Shown: piece after piece, positions 32,662 through 44,078 of the stretch
How positions within the stretch are numbered: the stretch's first letter is position 1
How the letters are laid out: every line of letters starts with the position of its first letter
NCBI GenBank assembly: GCA_001949185.1
Contig: BDGG01000008.1
Location: forward strand, 1-50,325
Reading direction: 5' to 3'
Origin: Ramazzottius varieornatus
Lineage: Eukaryota; Tardigrada; Eutardigrada; Parachela; Ramazzottiidae
Length of the DNA stretch: 50,325 nucleotides
Translations under genes and position numbers: made by a program
The notes under the pieces: model-generated
What the model saw: the letters and a program-made list of their open reading frames with translations, nothing else
The model's database searches: none
Told to the model about the DNA's origin: nothing

Positions 32662-34812
32662 CTACAGGAAGTTCTTCTGGAGGAAGCTAGACTTGCTTTT
32701 GTTGGGTTTGAGCGGTTTCATGTGTGCTAGAGGACTTCCTCCACCACCACTGTGTGCATCTGTTTGGTTGGTCGAACGAAGAAGCTCATCTTGGAGAATC
32801 GAGTAGAGCTGTGGGTAGATCTCACCAAGCTGTTTCTTCATGAGTTCGTAGTCCGTTCGGTCCTGTTCGAGTTTCTTGCGTTGCGCTTCCCATTCTTTGT
32901 CCCAGTTGGCGTACTTCTTCTCGAGGTCTTTCTCCGTGTCTTCGAGCTTCTTGATTTTCTCGCGGACCTTCTGGTCAAAGATCGTTTGCATCTCGTTCTT
33001 CATCTTGTTGATGCGTACTTCACTGTCTTTTTTCTCCGTTTCCAACTGCGACAACGGACTGCGCTGTTCGATGGCGTTGCGGCCACCCAACTTGCCAAAG
33101 TATTCGACACGGTAATTTTCGTAATGGACATCGTTAGTCACGTCCATCAAGTCACTCAAGTGGACACGCAACAACAGCCGCCGCAGCACCACAAAGTCAC
33201 AGTGGTCAGGATTGTCAATTTCCACCGTTCCCCATGGATACTTTCGACCACGAGCCTTCCGACCATCCCTCGTATCCACGAAGGTGCTACTACCAATCAC
33301 GGAAAATGGAATCAGCGAGTTCACCGGAGTCTTCTTTCCGTCCTCGCCATCTAAAACGCAACATGACACAATTTTTACGATGTTATTCCGAATTCTGTGA
33401 ATATGTGACATCCTTTTGAACACCTGCATACACGTTTGCTATTGTGAACACGTGGTTCTCTGTATGCAGGTGGGAGATGGACTTGTTTCTACAGACTACT
33501 GTATACCTTTATGGCGACCGTTCCGTTTGCTGTCATGTTCCTCGTCTTCCACATCGTTCTCGTTTTCAGCGGGGAAGTCGTACAGCTTGATACCGTTGTC
33601 TTTCAGTTCGCGGCGAATCTTCTCCTTGAATTCCTTGCATTCGTCGCTAGTGAGTGTATCAGCACGACCAATAACAGGAATGACATTAACCTTGGTTCCA
33701 AGTGCTTTCATGGCTTGTATGTCAAGTGGCCGGAGACCGTGACCGTTGGGTGCAATGAAGTACAGACAACAATGAATGCGATCGTCAGAGTACCCTTCCA
33801 AATCACGCTTGATGCTCATCTCGCGCTCTAAATATTCGTGATAACGCTTATCAATGTACGCCACCACTGATTCCCATGTGTTGCTGTTGTCCACGTAGTG
33901 CCCAAAACCCGGCACATCCACAATCGTCAGTCGGACCTACCAAAGAGAAATTCCATTGGAGCATCACATTCGATGAACAACAAAGCCGTAAACAAAAGCC
34001 TGACCTGGTCCATCAAACACCGGCTTATAACTAACCATACGTTAATAGCAAGACGCTTGCATGCAGGTAGGGGAGAGACTTTATACCATATATTCAAATG
34101 ACCTATTGGCCATAAAATTCGAGGGGCAAATTCCATCAAAACAAGAATGAATTAACTATCCTATTTTAAGTCGTCTAGACTAGATAGAATTTACGACGGA
34201 GACGCATCGAACGGAATATCCGTATAATATGCTTACCTGAACGCCCTTTTCGACGAGTGTGACGCGAGTCTTCTCGACCTGGATAGTTTGACCGATGCGG
34301 TTCGAGATGCCCGGAGAGTCCTTGCCATCGTAGATGTCGGAGGAGAAGAGCGAGTTGATGAAGGTGGATTTGCCCGTTCCAGTTTCGCCCACGACGATGA
34401 TGTTCAAGGCAAAGCCTTTACGGACTGTGCGACGGTAAACCTGGTTAGGTAAATCGGCGTAGCCGTTGTACTTTCCCGGAACTGCCGATAACGGCGGCTG
34501 AGCTTGAGCCGGTACTTGAGCGGATGCCACTGGCGAGGCTACTTCTTTATTGATGCTTGCATAAATGCTGGGGGAAGGTCCTGCAAGATGACCAAGAAAA
34601 ATTTATTATAATATCTTCAATATTCAAGAAAAGTTCGTGGATTAATCACCAGGCGAACCAGCGTGGCTGAAGTGTCCGACATTGCCTCCACGGAAGTTGG
34701 AGAAGGGGGAAGAGGAGTTGGAGGATCCGAGTGAACTGTTGATATTAGAGCCATTCAGTGAGGACGGCGCTTGATACGTCCTGCGTAAGTTGGGCATATT
34801 TGGCACAGGCAT
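32662..34812 (-). CDS. Septin (SEPT2/SEPT7-like GTPase with C-terminal coiled coil)
   Basis: Septins form GTP-binding filaments at the cortex, the cytokinetic ring and the cilium base. Exons are 34812-34650, 34580-34237, 33936-33507 and 33350-32662. Phases agree and give 541 residues from the ATG at 34812. The frame stays open upstream and an in-phase exon near 35085-35010 exists, so the true N-terminus may be longer. G1 is GETGTGKS (about residue 119), G3 is DVPGFGH (about 176; usual DTPGFGD) and G4 is RADTLT (about 260; usual AKADTLT). The septin unique element (GRKYPWGTVEIDNPDHCDF) and LRRLLLRVHLSDLMDVTND are clear. The last 100 residues form a long charged coiled coil. An insert of about 20 acidic residues (ENENDVEDEEHDSK) interrupts the region after G4. 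Confidence 0.95.
33421..33472. repeat. 12-bp inverted repeat in a septin intron
   Basis: CACCTGCATACA (33421-33432) and TGTATGCAGGTG (33461-33472) are exact inverse complements inside the intron 33351-33506. It could bring the splice sites together as a hairpin or be the remains of a small element. Confidence 0.5.
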
Positions 34813-35887
34813 TTTTGCAGGCAGCGTCGTTGATGGTCGCTAAAGACGAACACAAAATTCATCAAGTAGCAACGGCTATGCGTAAGTTTGTAAGATGAGA
34901 TGTTGAAAGGAGGTCAGCAGTGAGATCTGCCGTGCGAAATGGTACATCACACTGCTGCAAGAAAAAAAAACGGTGCTGGGCCTGTGTGGGTGGACACTCC
35001 GTGCTCTTACCTCAGGCGTTTCCTGTCCTGCATCAACAATATCCGATTGTCTTGGTGGTGCTGCCACTATCAACTTCTTGAGCAACTGGAGGTCCCACGG
35101 TACTGATCCGTAGAAAGTATAGCAACTTTCAGAAATGGCGAAGCAAAATAGTTTTCTTGAAATGAGTCAGTCATTTCAACTTTCAAGTCAAACGACCACA
35201 TCCCAGAGGAAGTCATCTATTCAAAATCGACGTTTCAATCAATCAAACATCGAGGGTGGGGCTCTCTGCCATCGATCGTACGTGTTGAGCACGTACAACG
35301 CATGCGCCTGAACGTTGTGCACATAGTAACAGTATTCAGCCGCAAAACAGCTAGTGATAGGTATGCATTTGCATGATGCAGAGGCATGGCAGTTGGTACT
35401 TCCGGTGCGGCTGCAGGTGACGCCAGACGGTGCTTATGCTTATCGGAAAACTCTGAAAGTCGGAATAAAGAAAGAACCGCTGTCCAGTTATCCATGCAGT
35501 GGAGCCCACCTTTCGAGAGAGGAAGGTCGGAAGATAGTTGGATTCGCAAAAGGAATGGGGAAGGAACCGATGTACAGCATTTTCAGCACCCCCTCCATCC
35601 AGTACGCGATGTCGAAACCTAGGGAGGACAAGACCATGGAGGTGTACCTCGGGATATTGAGTCTTATCGATCGCGATCGTCGTCGCGGTAAGAGATCACC
35701 TAGCTGCAGGTGAATTTCTCATTTCTGCACGAAGTATAAAATGTTCTTTCGTTTCGTTCCTTTGTTTTATGTTCAACCCAAACGATTTTCAGTTTTCTTT
35801 GGAAATTCGAACTACGAGAGGCTCCTTAATTATAGCGCTGTGTAACCTCTAAGCGACATCAGAGAAAGATATCGTTAACGGAAGACA
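34813..35887. other. Head-to-head region between septin and IFT139
   Basis: It probably holds the septin 5' exon (about 35010-35085 on the minus strand, ending CCTGAG/GTAAGA) and both promoters. A plus-strand ORF at 35354-35713 (119 codons, Lys/Arg-rich) has no recognised domain. It could be a small gene, but I give it little weight. Confidence 0.4.
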
Positions 35888-38800
35888 ATGGAAAACCCCA
35901 CGGACAACAGTGTTTTCGTAAGCGACTTTCGATTTTGACCTATCTTTGAATTTCTTTTCTGGAGTGATGTTGTAGACCACCGTGGATTTCTACCTGGAAT
36001 GGGAAACGTACGAGCAAGCGCGACACTACGTTCGTCAAATGCCAAATTACACCAGGGAAGAGGGTTTATCTGTTTTCCTGCATGCAACTTTCAGTTTGCT
36101 CGAAGGTACGATACACGCGAGTTTTTTGCAACGAACGTTCTACTCCCAGAGACTCTCTTTAGTGAATAATTATGACTACTGGCCGTTCACTTCACGTACG
36201 GTTACCTTCCGGTTGTCTGTTTGACAGGAAACATTACGGAAGCATTGCGAGACTTTGGTGTCCTAACACAGCACAGAACGCTTGCTTTGCCCGCACTAAC
36301 AGGACTACTGTGCGCACGCCGGCGGCAGCACCCGCTAGGTTCGTTTATCCCGGAAAAAGATTTCAGTAGTCTAAACAGTCTACTCTGGTTGATGCATCGC
36401 TTTTCGGCTTATTTCTAGACAATCTGGCCATATCGAAACTACTTACGGCGATAGGAGATGCGCGGACTGGCGGCGATCTGGAGGTCAGTCGTACTGCACA
36501 TATGTATAATATAAGAAATTTGACTAATATTTCTGATATCTATGTCCAATCATCTTGTGCTGACATAGAGTGTACACCTCAGCGCGTGGCTCTGCTACCA
36601 CGACAGGGATTACGAACATGCCCAGACGTTGTTAAGGGATTCTGTGGAAGGAAACTATCCGGAAGCACTGCTGGTCCAGGTACCCACGGCCTTTTGCCCT
36701 GTTGATTCGACTCGAGAAAATTATTGACCGGTCGGTTTTGTTGTAGGTTCAAACATTACGTGCGTTGGTTGACATGAAAATTAGTGGACCAACCGACACT
36801 ACAAAGGCGACGTCAGACACGATCAGGTAGATAATCCTGCGAGTTTTCTTGAAGGTTTTCCGTCGAAGGACCTCCTCAGGACTTGCTGTTGTAACCATCG
36901 AGCTAAGCTACTGACAATGCATACGCTGTTTCGTTGCATAGGCCGAAGCCCCCCGACTCCGGCTCCATCGGAGCGCGGTTGGCACTGATAGACTGGTACG
37001 TTCTAAAGGATGACCTGGAGAATGCCCAGTCCGAACTGAAGGCTTTCGGGACCTCGGCAGACCGACTTCTGCCAGTACGAATGATGGCTGCCAAGATTCA
37101 GTTACTCCTCCGTAACTGGAACGGAGTATCCGCCGCACTAGACAAGTGTCTGACCCGGGATCCTCAGAGTCTGCCGGCCTATTTGTTGAACGTCGTTAGC
37201 GCATTGTTCTTCAGAGGGCTTGCTGACAAAGACCTGGGCAAACAGATCATCGCGCTGTTAGCGAGAATTCAGAAGAGCGAGCCGCGCAATGGAACTCTGT
37301 GGACCAGATACGTCCGCCTGTTTTCTCGCGCTGTAAGTTTAATCAATCAAGGCTGCAAACAGCGAAATTTTTTTCTTGAAGGCTTGAACTGCGTTTTTTA
37401 GATGATTGGAGACCCGCCAGTTCTCGAGAAATGTCTGAGTATGATCCAGGAAGCGATGGCTTTCGCGCCAAACAACCCCGCCGTTCTATACGAGTGCGCT
37501 GAACAGTACCTCCACCAAAAAAGATTCGAAGAAGCTCGTTCGCAGTTCGAAAAGGTCGTACCGCACGAGGGATACTCGGCCATGGCGACACTCGGTATCT
37601 AATACCTTCCTGCTCAGGCTTCTTTGTAGGACTTTTCATCTTATGTTAGCGGTTTCACTTGACTTCTGCCCCTGAAGGGCTAGCAAAAGCGTGTCGCGGA
37701 ATGGGTCAGTTCAAGGAAGTACTTGATTTGGTAACTCAGGCGAAGCATCGCTTGGATGAAGGCGCCAGCGAGTCGTCACGAAAGGTGCGTTTTCGATAAA
37801 CTTCAGGTTCTGACATAGGGTTCGCTTACGGTTATCATCTCTTACAGACCGATGTTCCTCTGCCACTGAAGGATGAGGTGTCGCTTATGGAAGCGCAGCT
37901 CAGCGGTAAGGGTAACTAGTATTCCGGTCGGCGGGAGTTTCAAGCGGCAAGGATCTTCGTATTATATTTAGAAGGGAAAGAAAGCAGAGAAACTCTTCTG
38001 CAGCTCGTTCAAAGCCGCGCGGCTTTAGTCAAGGTAACCATCCATCGCGCTTTCTTACTTACAGGTCGGAAATACGAATCCCTTGACGTCACGTGATCCG
38101 GCTCACGACTGTTTGATGCTGTAAGACCACGTGACATCGAGTGGGGGAGCATCTGCGACATTGTACGCTTAACACTGCTCTAACGATGAGTGCGCTGATT
38201 GTGCTGACCTTCACAGAAAAGTCCGCTGGACGTCAAATATGTGCTTTCCGTGGACCCCGTATTCATCGGGCAGTTAGTTCGACAAGTACTGTCGTACTGT
38301 TTTGCTGAGGTGGGTTCTATTCTGAGCTTAACTGTGATCGGGGCCAGCCTTCTATAATATCTCTCATCTTTTCCAACGCTAGAACGCAAAGATTACAGTA
38401 GAAAGTCCGATGATCGTCCAGACTACAGAGCTACTGAGACTTCTGAACAGTACACTGCCGAACTCGGCTGAAGCCGCCATTCTCCTGGCAAGAATATTGA
38501 TAACTCGTCAGGAACTGAAGACCGCCGAAACCATACTTTCCTCCCTCATTAACTCAGAAAGATTTGGGCAGGACTCGGAAGCCTTCGTTGTAATGGCAGA
38601 CGTAAGTCAAATTATAATCATAATTGTGATTTCAATAAATTAACCAGAAAGAAAAAAGACAATCTCGCGGAGGAGCGACACACTGTGTGGGAAACTATCA
38701 TTTTTATTTGCAGGTCTTTCTGCGGCAAAAAGTATTTAGCAAAGCCAAGACTTCACTAGACCGGGCAGTGGCGAACAGCTTCAACGTCAATGACAAGCTA

Positions 38801-41800
38801 GAATACGTGGTACTCCAAGCGCGGCTACTCCAGGCCACCGGTCAGTCAGACCAAGCTGTCAAGGTTCTCCGAGCAGCCATGGGACGACCCGGTGTCCGCC
38901 AGGCTTCGTCCCAGCAATACTTCACCATTCAGGACCGCTGTAGCGTTTTCCTTCAGCTACTCGCTGTATTTTACGCAACACGAAACTTTAAAGAAGCGAA
39001 AAAAATTCTGGACGAAACGGAAGTCCTGTTCTCTGACACTTCTCAGAATATCCGGGTGAAGTTGGCTCGTGTGGACTACCTTTCTCTAGTCGATCCAAAC
39101 TCATCGGACATTCCGGCGGTTCTGTTGTCGTTTGACCCGAGTCTTGAAGACCACTACTTCCGAGCGCAGGAGAAACTGGGCAGTTACTACCTGAAACTGG
39201 GGAACCAGAAAGATTACGTGGCGGTGCATGAAAGGCTTTTTGGTCAGATGGGCGGAAGTGCGGAAGCGTCGATTCTGTTGGGCAACGCTTATCTGAAGAT
39301 TAATAAGGTGAAAAAAGTGGCGAATTTTCGAGAATCTGTTGAATGTGTGAGGTATTTTTCGTAGGTCGATAAAGCCATACAAATCCTTCAAAAAGCCTTG
39401 CGGCGTGAGCCGGATAACCGGATGCTGGACGCGGCAATGGGATCGTTTTACACTAGGTGCCATATGTTTTCGAACGTAAGTTTCCTCGAGTGCGGTAGCC
39501 TTTCTTACTGGACGAACGTCGGTTTGTCATCTAAACTTCTGAGTTTTCTTTCAGGCCTTGAACTATTACGAAGCTGCAGTGAAGAAAGGAAACAAGGAAC
39601 TTCGGATGGAATATGGCAAGTTACTCGTCAAACTAAAGCGATTCGACAGGGCGGAAGTCGTCCTCCGAGAAATCATTGACGAAAAGGATCAAGGTGAGAA
39701 ATGCTTTTCATGTTTTTCACTTGTGTTAATAACAGAAAGTGGCGCCTTGTCAGTAATTTGCTCGTTCTCACAGGCGGCGACACGCAGAATGACCTTGTGA
39801 AAGTGCGAGCAGCTCTGTCGCTAGCAGCAGTATACGAAATGTTGGACACCGACATGGACGAGAGGATTCGATTGTGGAAGGAAACCTACAACCGAGCAGA
39901 AAGGTCAGTTCTTTAAAATGCCCTTTCATCTCTCACCGTACTTACAAGACCAGACTCGAACATAGCTCGATTTCATTTGCAGCCTACAGACCCGAAGTCG
40001 AAACGCGAGTACTGAAACTATGTCGGAAGCCACGGAGTTTTCATCTCGGTAAGTTGCTGCATAACGGGTTACATTGTCAGTTCTACTATGTATCTCATTC
40101 TTACCGTATACTGTAATGCTTCATGAACTTCGCGAAGCACGTCATCGTACGCGCGAAAGATCCCTTAGGGGGTTGGTAGGGCAAAATTTTCGGACCGGTA
40201 TTCAACTGTACGCGTATGACGACGTGGTTCGCGAAGTTTATGAAGCATTACAGTACGTGCATGAGTTCAGTATTTTTAGGGTACTGAACGCACTTGTGGA
40301 TGCTTACTTCAAAAAGCGCGAACCGAAACAAGCCATCCAGCTTTTGAAGCAGGCCCTGACGTCGTTTCCACCAGCCGAAAGTCCTTCTCTCCTCTGCCTT
40401 CTATCCTCCGCGCATCTGCAGTCTGCTGACGTCACCGAAGCCTACCGAACCATCCGCGAAGCTCAAAAGCTCCAACCCGACTTTCGCCAAGTCTACCTCA
40501 TCAGCGCAGACATCGCCATACGCCGCAAAGACTTCGACCACGCCGTCACGTTGTACCGAGAGTTTCTGGCAAAGTTCCCGGAAGACTATGTGAACATCGC
40601 TGAAGTCGCTCCGTCGTTGGCCAGATTAGGGAGCATACAGGTTCTCCGAAAGCACTTGGATGAGTTGTCGAACTCGGTCACGGTTCGGCATAGTCCGGGC
40701 TACAGTTTGTGCGAGGGACTGTGTCTACGATACACCGGTAGCATTGAAGCAGCCACGAAGGTGTTGAAGACGGTTCTCCAAGGGAAGAGCCAACTTAGTG
40801 CACCTGCCGGGAAAGCGCTGGTGGAAATGTTGTGCAATTTCGATTTTGAAATGGCCGGAAGCCAGTCTCTTCCGTCCAGCTCGACCACTACCGCACATGA
40901 CTTGACGAAAAGATGCGAAGAGATATACCAGGTACAGTGCCATCCGCGGCAAACTGTAATTCGTCCTAAGTTAACTCGTCGCACCGTGAATGCTGTCTGA
41001 TCCGGGTCTGAATGCTTTTCCAGAGTATTTCTGAGTCTTTGCGGAAGTCAAACCCGGGAGACGCGGTTCTGCTAAGTCTCCCTGTACTTTACGGTGGTGA
41101 TGTACCAAGACTACAGGCTTTGATCGATCAGCACAAAGCTACCGTCTCGAATGAGGTGTATACGTCGGTTAGAATCCTTTTTATATGCGATTAAGTATCG
41201 TGACAATCGTGTCATCGTAGAACATGCCGCCTTCCATCGGTTTCTTGCTGGCTTCAGCCTACCTTCTGTTGGGCTCCAAGGACGAAGGTGTCGCAGTCCT
41301 TCGGCACTTCGAGAAAACATACTGGAATAAAAAGGTACAGTACGCCTTTCCTTAACGTCTACGAGTGGTTAAGTTCTGCATGGGCATTTCTTCGACAGGA
41401 TGCCGATTACCTAGAGCGTATGTGGCTTTTACTAGCCGATAGTCAGGACATCACCAGGCGTAGTGACGAGGTCGCACAGCTGATATTCCGAGCTGTCGAG
41501 TACAACCGGGCATCCTACCTGACAAACATGTACGAAGGCTTTCACTGCGGTTCCACGAACCACGCGAAAGCAGCAGAGTGCTTTCGACGTGCCATGGAAG
41601 CCACCGGAGGACGGGACTTTGTCAGCGGGGAACGCTATGTGTGGTCCCAATTGAACGCCCATCGTCCCATGGAGGCCATCGACGGCTTGGCCGCGTTAGA
41701 GCGTTCTTGTGAGGCTGTCACCCAAGGAATGAAGCAACCTGGCTCGAATGTGATGACGACCGTCCACATGCTGCGAAGAAGAGCCCTGGCTGGTTTGGCA

Positions 41801-41866
41801 CTTCGACCGGAAGAGTCAGGAGGACGTCCTGATGGCGAAAGCATACGTCGTCATTCCCGATCGTAA
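35888..41866 (+). CDS. TTC21B: Tetratricopeptide repeat protein 21 (IFT139, IFT-A subunit), 22 exons
   Basis: IFT139 is a TPR scaffold of the IFT-A complex that drives retrograde transport in cilia. Exons are 35888-35917, 35976-36105, 36228-36338, 36419-36483, 36569-36679, 36747-36826, 36942-37332, 37402-37594, 37678-37784, 37848-37905, 37972-38033, 38217-38309, 38383-38601, 38714-39307, 39365-39475, 39555-39693, 39774-39903, 39983-40048, 40280-40931, 41024-41155, 41221-41334 and 41399-41866. All phases join to 1351 residues (human about 1316). TPR helices run the whole length. Family-like blocks include HATFSLLEGNITEALRDF, ILLGNAYLKINKVDKAIQIL, ALNYYEAAVKKGNKELRMEY and RAVEYNRASYLTNMYEGF. 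The symbol covers TTC21A/B, which I cannot separate. The C-terminus is uncertain: another frame stays open to about 41875, and a small exon to 42067 could be spliced on. Confidence 0.93.
40109..40255. mobile_element. 147-bp palindromic insertion in an IFT139 intron
   Basis: It lies in the intron 40049-40279. The arms of about 45 bases, starting TACTGTAATGCTTCATGAAC and ending GTTTATGAAGCATTACAGTA, are near-perfect inverse complements and include CTTCGCGAAGCACGTCAT against ATGACGACGTGGTTCGCGAAG. TA lies at both ends. MITE-like, with no coding capacity and no second copy seen here. Confidence 0.8.
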
Positions 41867-41904
41867 GTCCGAATGACGAGAGTTTCTCAACTCGTTGTTT
41901 TCTC

Positions 41905-41951
41905 AAGTGGCGTCCACCTTCAGCTAATAGCTCTGAAATCGCGCGCCACTT
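41905..41951. repeat. GTGGCGCAC element core, copy 7
   Basis: AAGTGGCGTCC (41905) and GCGCGCCACTT (41941-41951) face each other just after the last IFT139 exon, possibly inside a final intron (41862-42030). The outer ends are unclear. Confidence 0.55.
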
Positions 41952-42461
41952 GGGGAAGCAGCTTGGCTGAGTTTGTTTGTCGAGCTCCGAAATATCCTTT
42001 CGCTTCGATTGAATCTCTTTATATTCTGCAGGATAACAACATGAAGAGCTACGGCCAACGAGACTAATCGGGAAGACCAGACAGAAACAATTTTAAAATT
42101 CAAAAAAGCAATAATAAGGCATTAACTGGAAAAAGTGTTCTCTGGTACAGTATGAGTAATAGTGAACAGCCTGAAATTCCGAGAAAGAAAACGACGACAA
42201 AGCAAAGGCAAATTCTACCGAATTTTCCAAAAGCAATTTCCGCGGCAGTTGTTGGCTTCTTTGCTAGGGTTTCACAAGGCGGCAAGCAGCGAGGAACTTA
42301 AGGCCAAAAGACAAGTCAGACTTTCTCTCTTCTCAAAGCTGCCGGAAGACATAAAAGCAATCTGAAAGGGTTTGACAGCGCTGAGTGCAATCTTTGGGTA
42401 ATCAGGAGATTCGAGGGAAAATAACACACGGGGATTCCTTCCTCAGCTTTACTGTAGCTCC

Positions 42462-44078
42462 TCATTTACAAGAAACTTGGCTCTTCGTAACAGTAATTAC
42501 TTCCACCGACGTTCTCCTCACAACCTGTGATGAACTCACTAGTCGTAGTTGTGGTTCGCGGACCTTAAACCTTTTCGAATACAACTCCGTGTTCTCTTTT
42601 TCTGTGAAAGTACTGATCTGATGTGGTCTTCGCATGGGTGGGGAACTGACAGCAGCCGCCAGGTCCTTCTCTTCTTCACCATCTTTCTCTTCTTCACCAT
42701 CTGATACGATGATTGTGGCCGGTAGCATAGTCAGCTGTCCAGACTGTACCATCTGTGGCTGTTCTTCAAGCTTTGTCTTCTCGACTGTGGATGCTTGTGG
42801 TGAGGCGATGTTCTCGTTGTTGGCTCTGATGGTGGCGGTAGTGGCTTCCGTGAGAGGAGTCGTCATCCAAGGATGCTTCCGGCAACTCTCCAGTGGCATT
42901 CGGTTCCTGTAATGTAAAATCAACATTAGGGGAGCTTCTTCTTGCTGACTCGTAGTGATCAGTTCATAGTGGTTACTATAAAAAGCATGTCACTTGCCTG
43001 GGATTTTTCACTAGTAAGCGTTTTATAAAGTCAACGGCGGATGGCGATATGTCAGAAAATAAATCCTCGGGGAAATCACATATGCCATGGTTGATGTTGA
43101 CGTAGGTGCCTTGGTTGTCATCTCCAGCAAAGGGGGAGATGCCCGTCAGCAGAACGTAGGCTAAGACACCGATACTCCATAGATCGGTGGCCGTCGAGAT
43201 GGGATCAAAATTCAGAACTTCCGGGGCTAAAGAAAACATGCTAATAAACTGAAATAATAAAAAAACATTGCGGAAGATTAACACAGTCGGGCACGCATCC
43301 CTTACCGACATAATCAGGTGTCCCAAGGATTTCTCTCACTTCATGGCCATTGGACACTACTCTTGATATACCGAAATCACAGAGCTTTATAGTAAAGTCG
43401 CCAGTGCGGTAATCCTCGGAGGCTAAGAGGATGTTTGAGGGCTGCAAAGACAATCATTGCTACCATCTGCTCCGAATGTTACGACACTTGCGCGCATGCA
43501 GTAGCTGAAAGGGCTATTTTGTAAAGTTTCGGTATTCCTTACTTTGATATCGAGGTGGACAATATCCAATTTGTGAAGTTCATGCACAGCAACCAGCAGC
43601 TGTTCGATAATTTTTCTAACGTGATCCTCCTTGATGTCCTCCACATCATCACAGAGAATCTGCAGTTCACCTCCAGTGGCACTAACAAGGAAACGCAAGA
43701 TCACCCACAGAAGATGGACGGGAGCTCGGAAAGCAGACTCGACAAGACTGTTCTGCCAAGTGGCGCAAGTTTACAGTGTATTTACTGGTAGCGTGCACCA
43801 CCCATTAAAACAATCATTTCAAATTCCTTCACGGTCGTAAATATGGAAACGAGATGTGAACTTACAGTTCGAGTATAAGGGTAAAGTCGTGGTCATCCTC
43901 AAAGACTTCGTAGAGGTTTACGATGTAAGGGCTATGCGCGCAGTTTTCCAGGACGGCGATCTCGTGGACGACTTCCGGCTTGACCGTTTTGCCCCTTCTT
44001 CGCTTCTTGACGACCTTGGCTGCATACTGCTTTCCCGATGCTCGATGTGTTGCGTGGTATACGATGGCAAACTTGCCT
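42462..44078 (-). CDS. STK17/DRAK-like death-associated Ser/Thr kinase (5' end missing)
   Basis: DRAK kinases (STK17A/B, DAPK family) are Ca/calmodulin-kinase-like enzymes linked to apoptosis. Exons are 44078-43866, 43681-43543, 43441-43306, 43226-42998 and 42906-42462, in phase. Kinase motifs seen are GKFAIVYHA (Gly loop), [14 protein letters not shown] (catalytic Lys plus the basic DAPK-family stretch), [32 protein letters not shown] (catalytic loop; HLD in place of HRD, as in STK17), [32 protein letters not shown] and [15 protein letters not shown]. The tail of about 130 residues includes [15 protein letters not shown], reminiscent of the STK17B tail (KENIPEDSSMVSKRF). The intron 42997-42907 begins AG/GCAAGT, a GC donor. 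The exon with the N-terminus was not found in the 6 kb upstream. Confidence 0.92.
43758..43802. repeat. GTGGCGCAC element, copy 8
   Basis: In the kinase intron 43682-43865. AAGTGGCGCAAG (43758) faces GCGTGCACCACC near 43791, an imperfect pair. Confidence 0.55.

Noticed and set aside
32752-33354. 200-codon plus-strand ORF across the septin last exon
   Set aside because: Antisense shadow of the coiled-coil exon; leucine/valine-rich translation is typical of such reversals.
35354-35713. Plus-strand ORF of 119 codons between septin and IFT139
   Set aside because: No recognised domain, and it sits in a likely bidirectional promoter; left as a weak possibility in the region entry.
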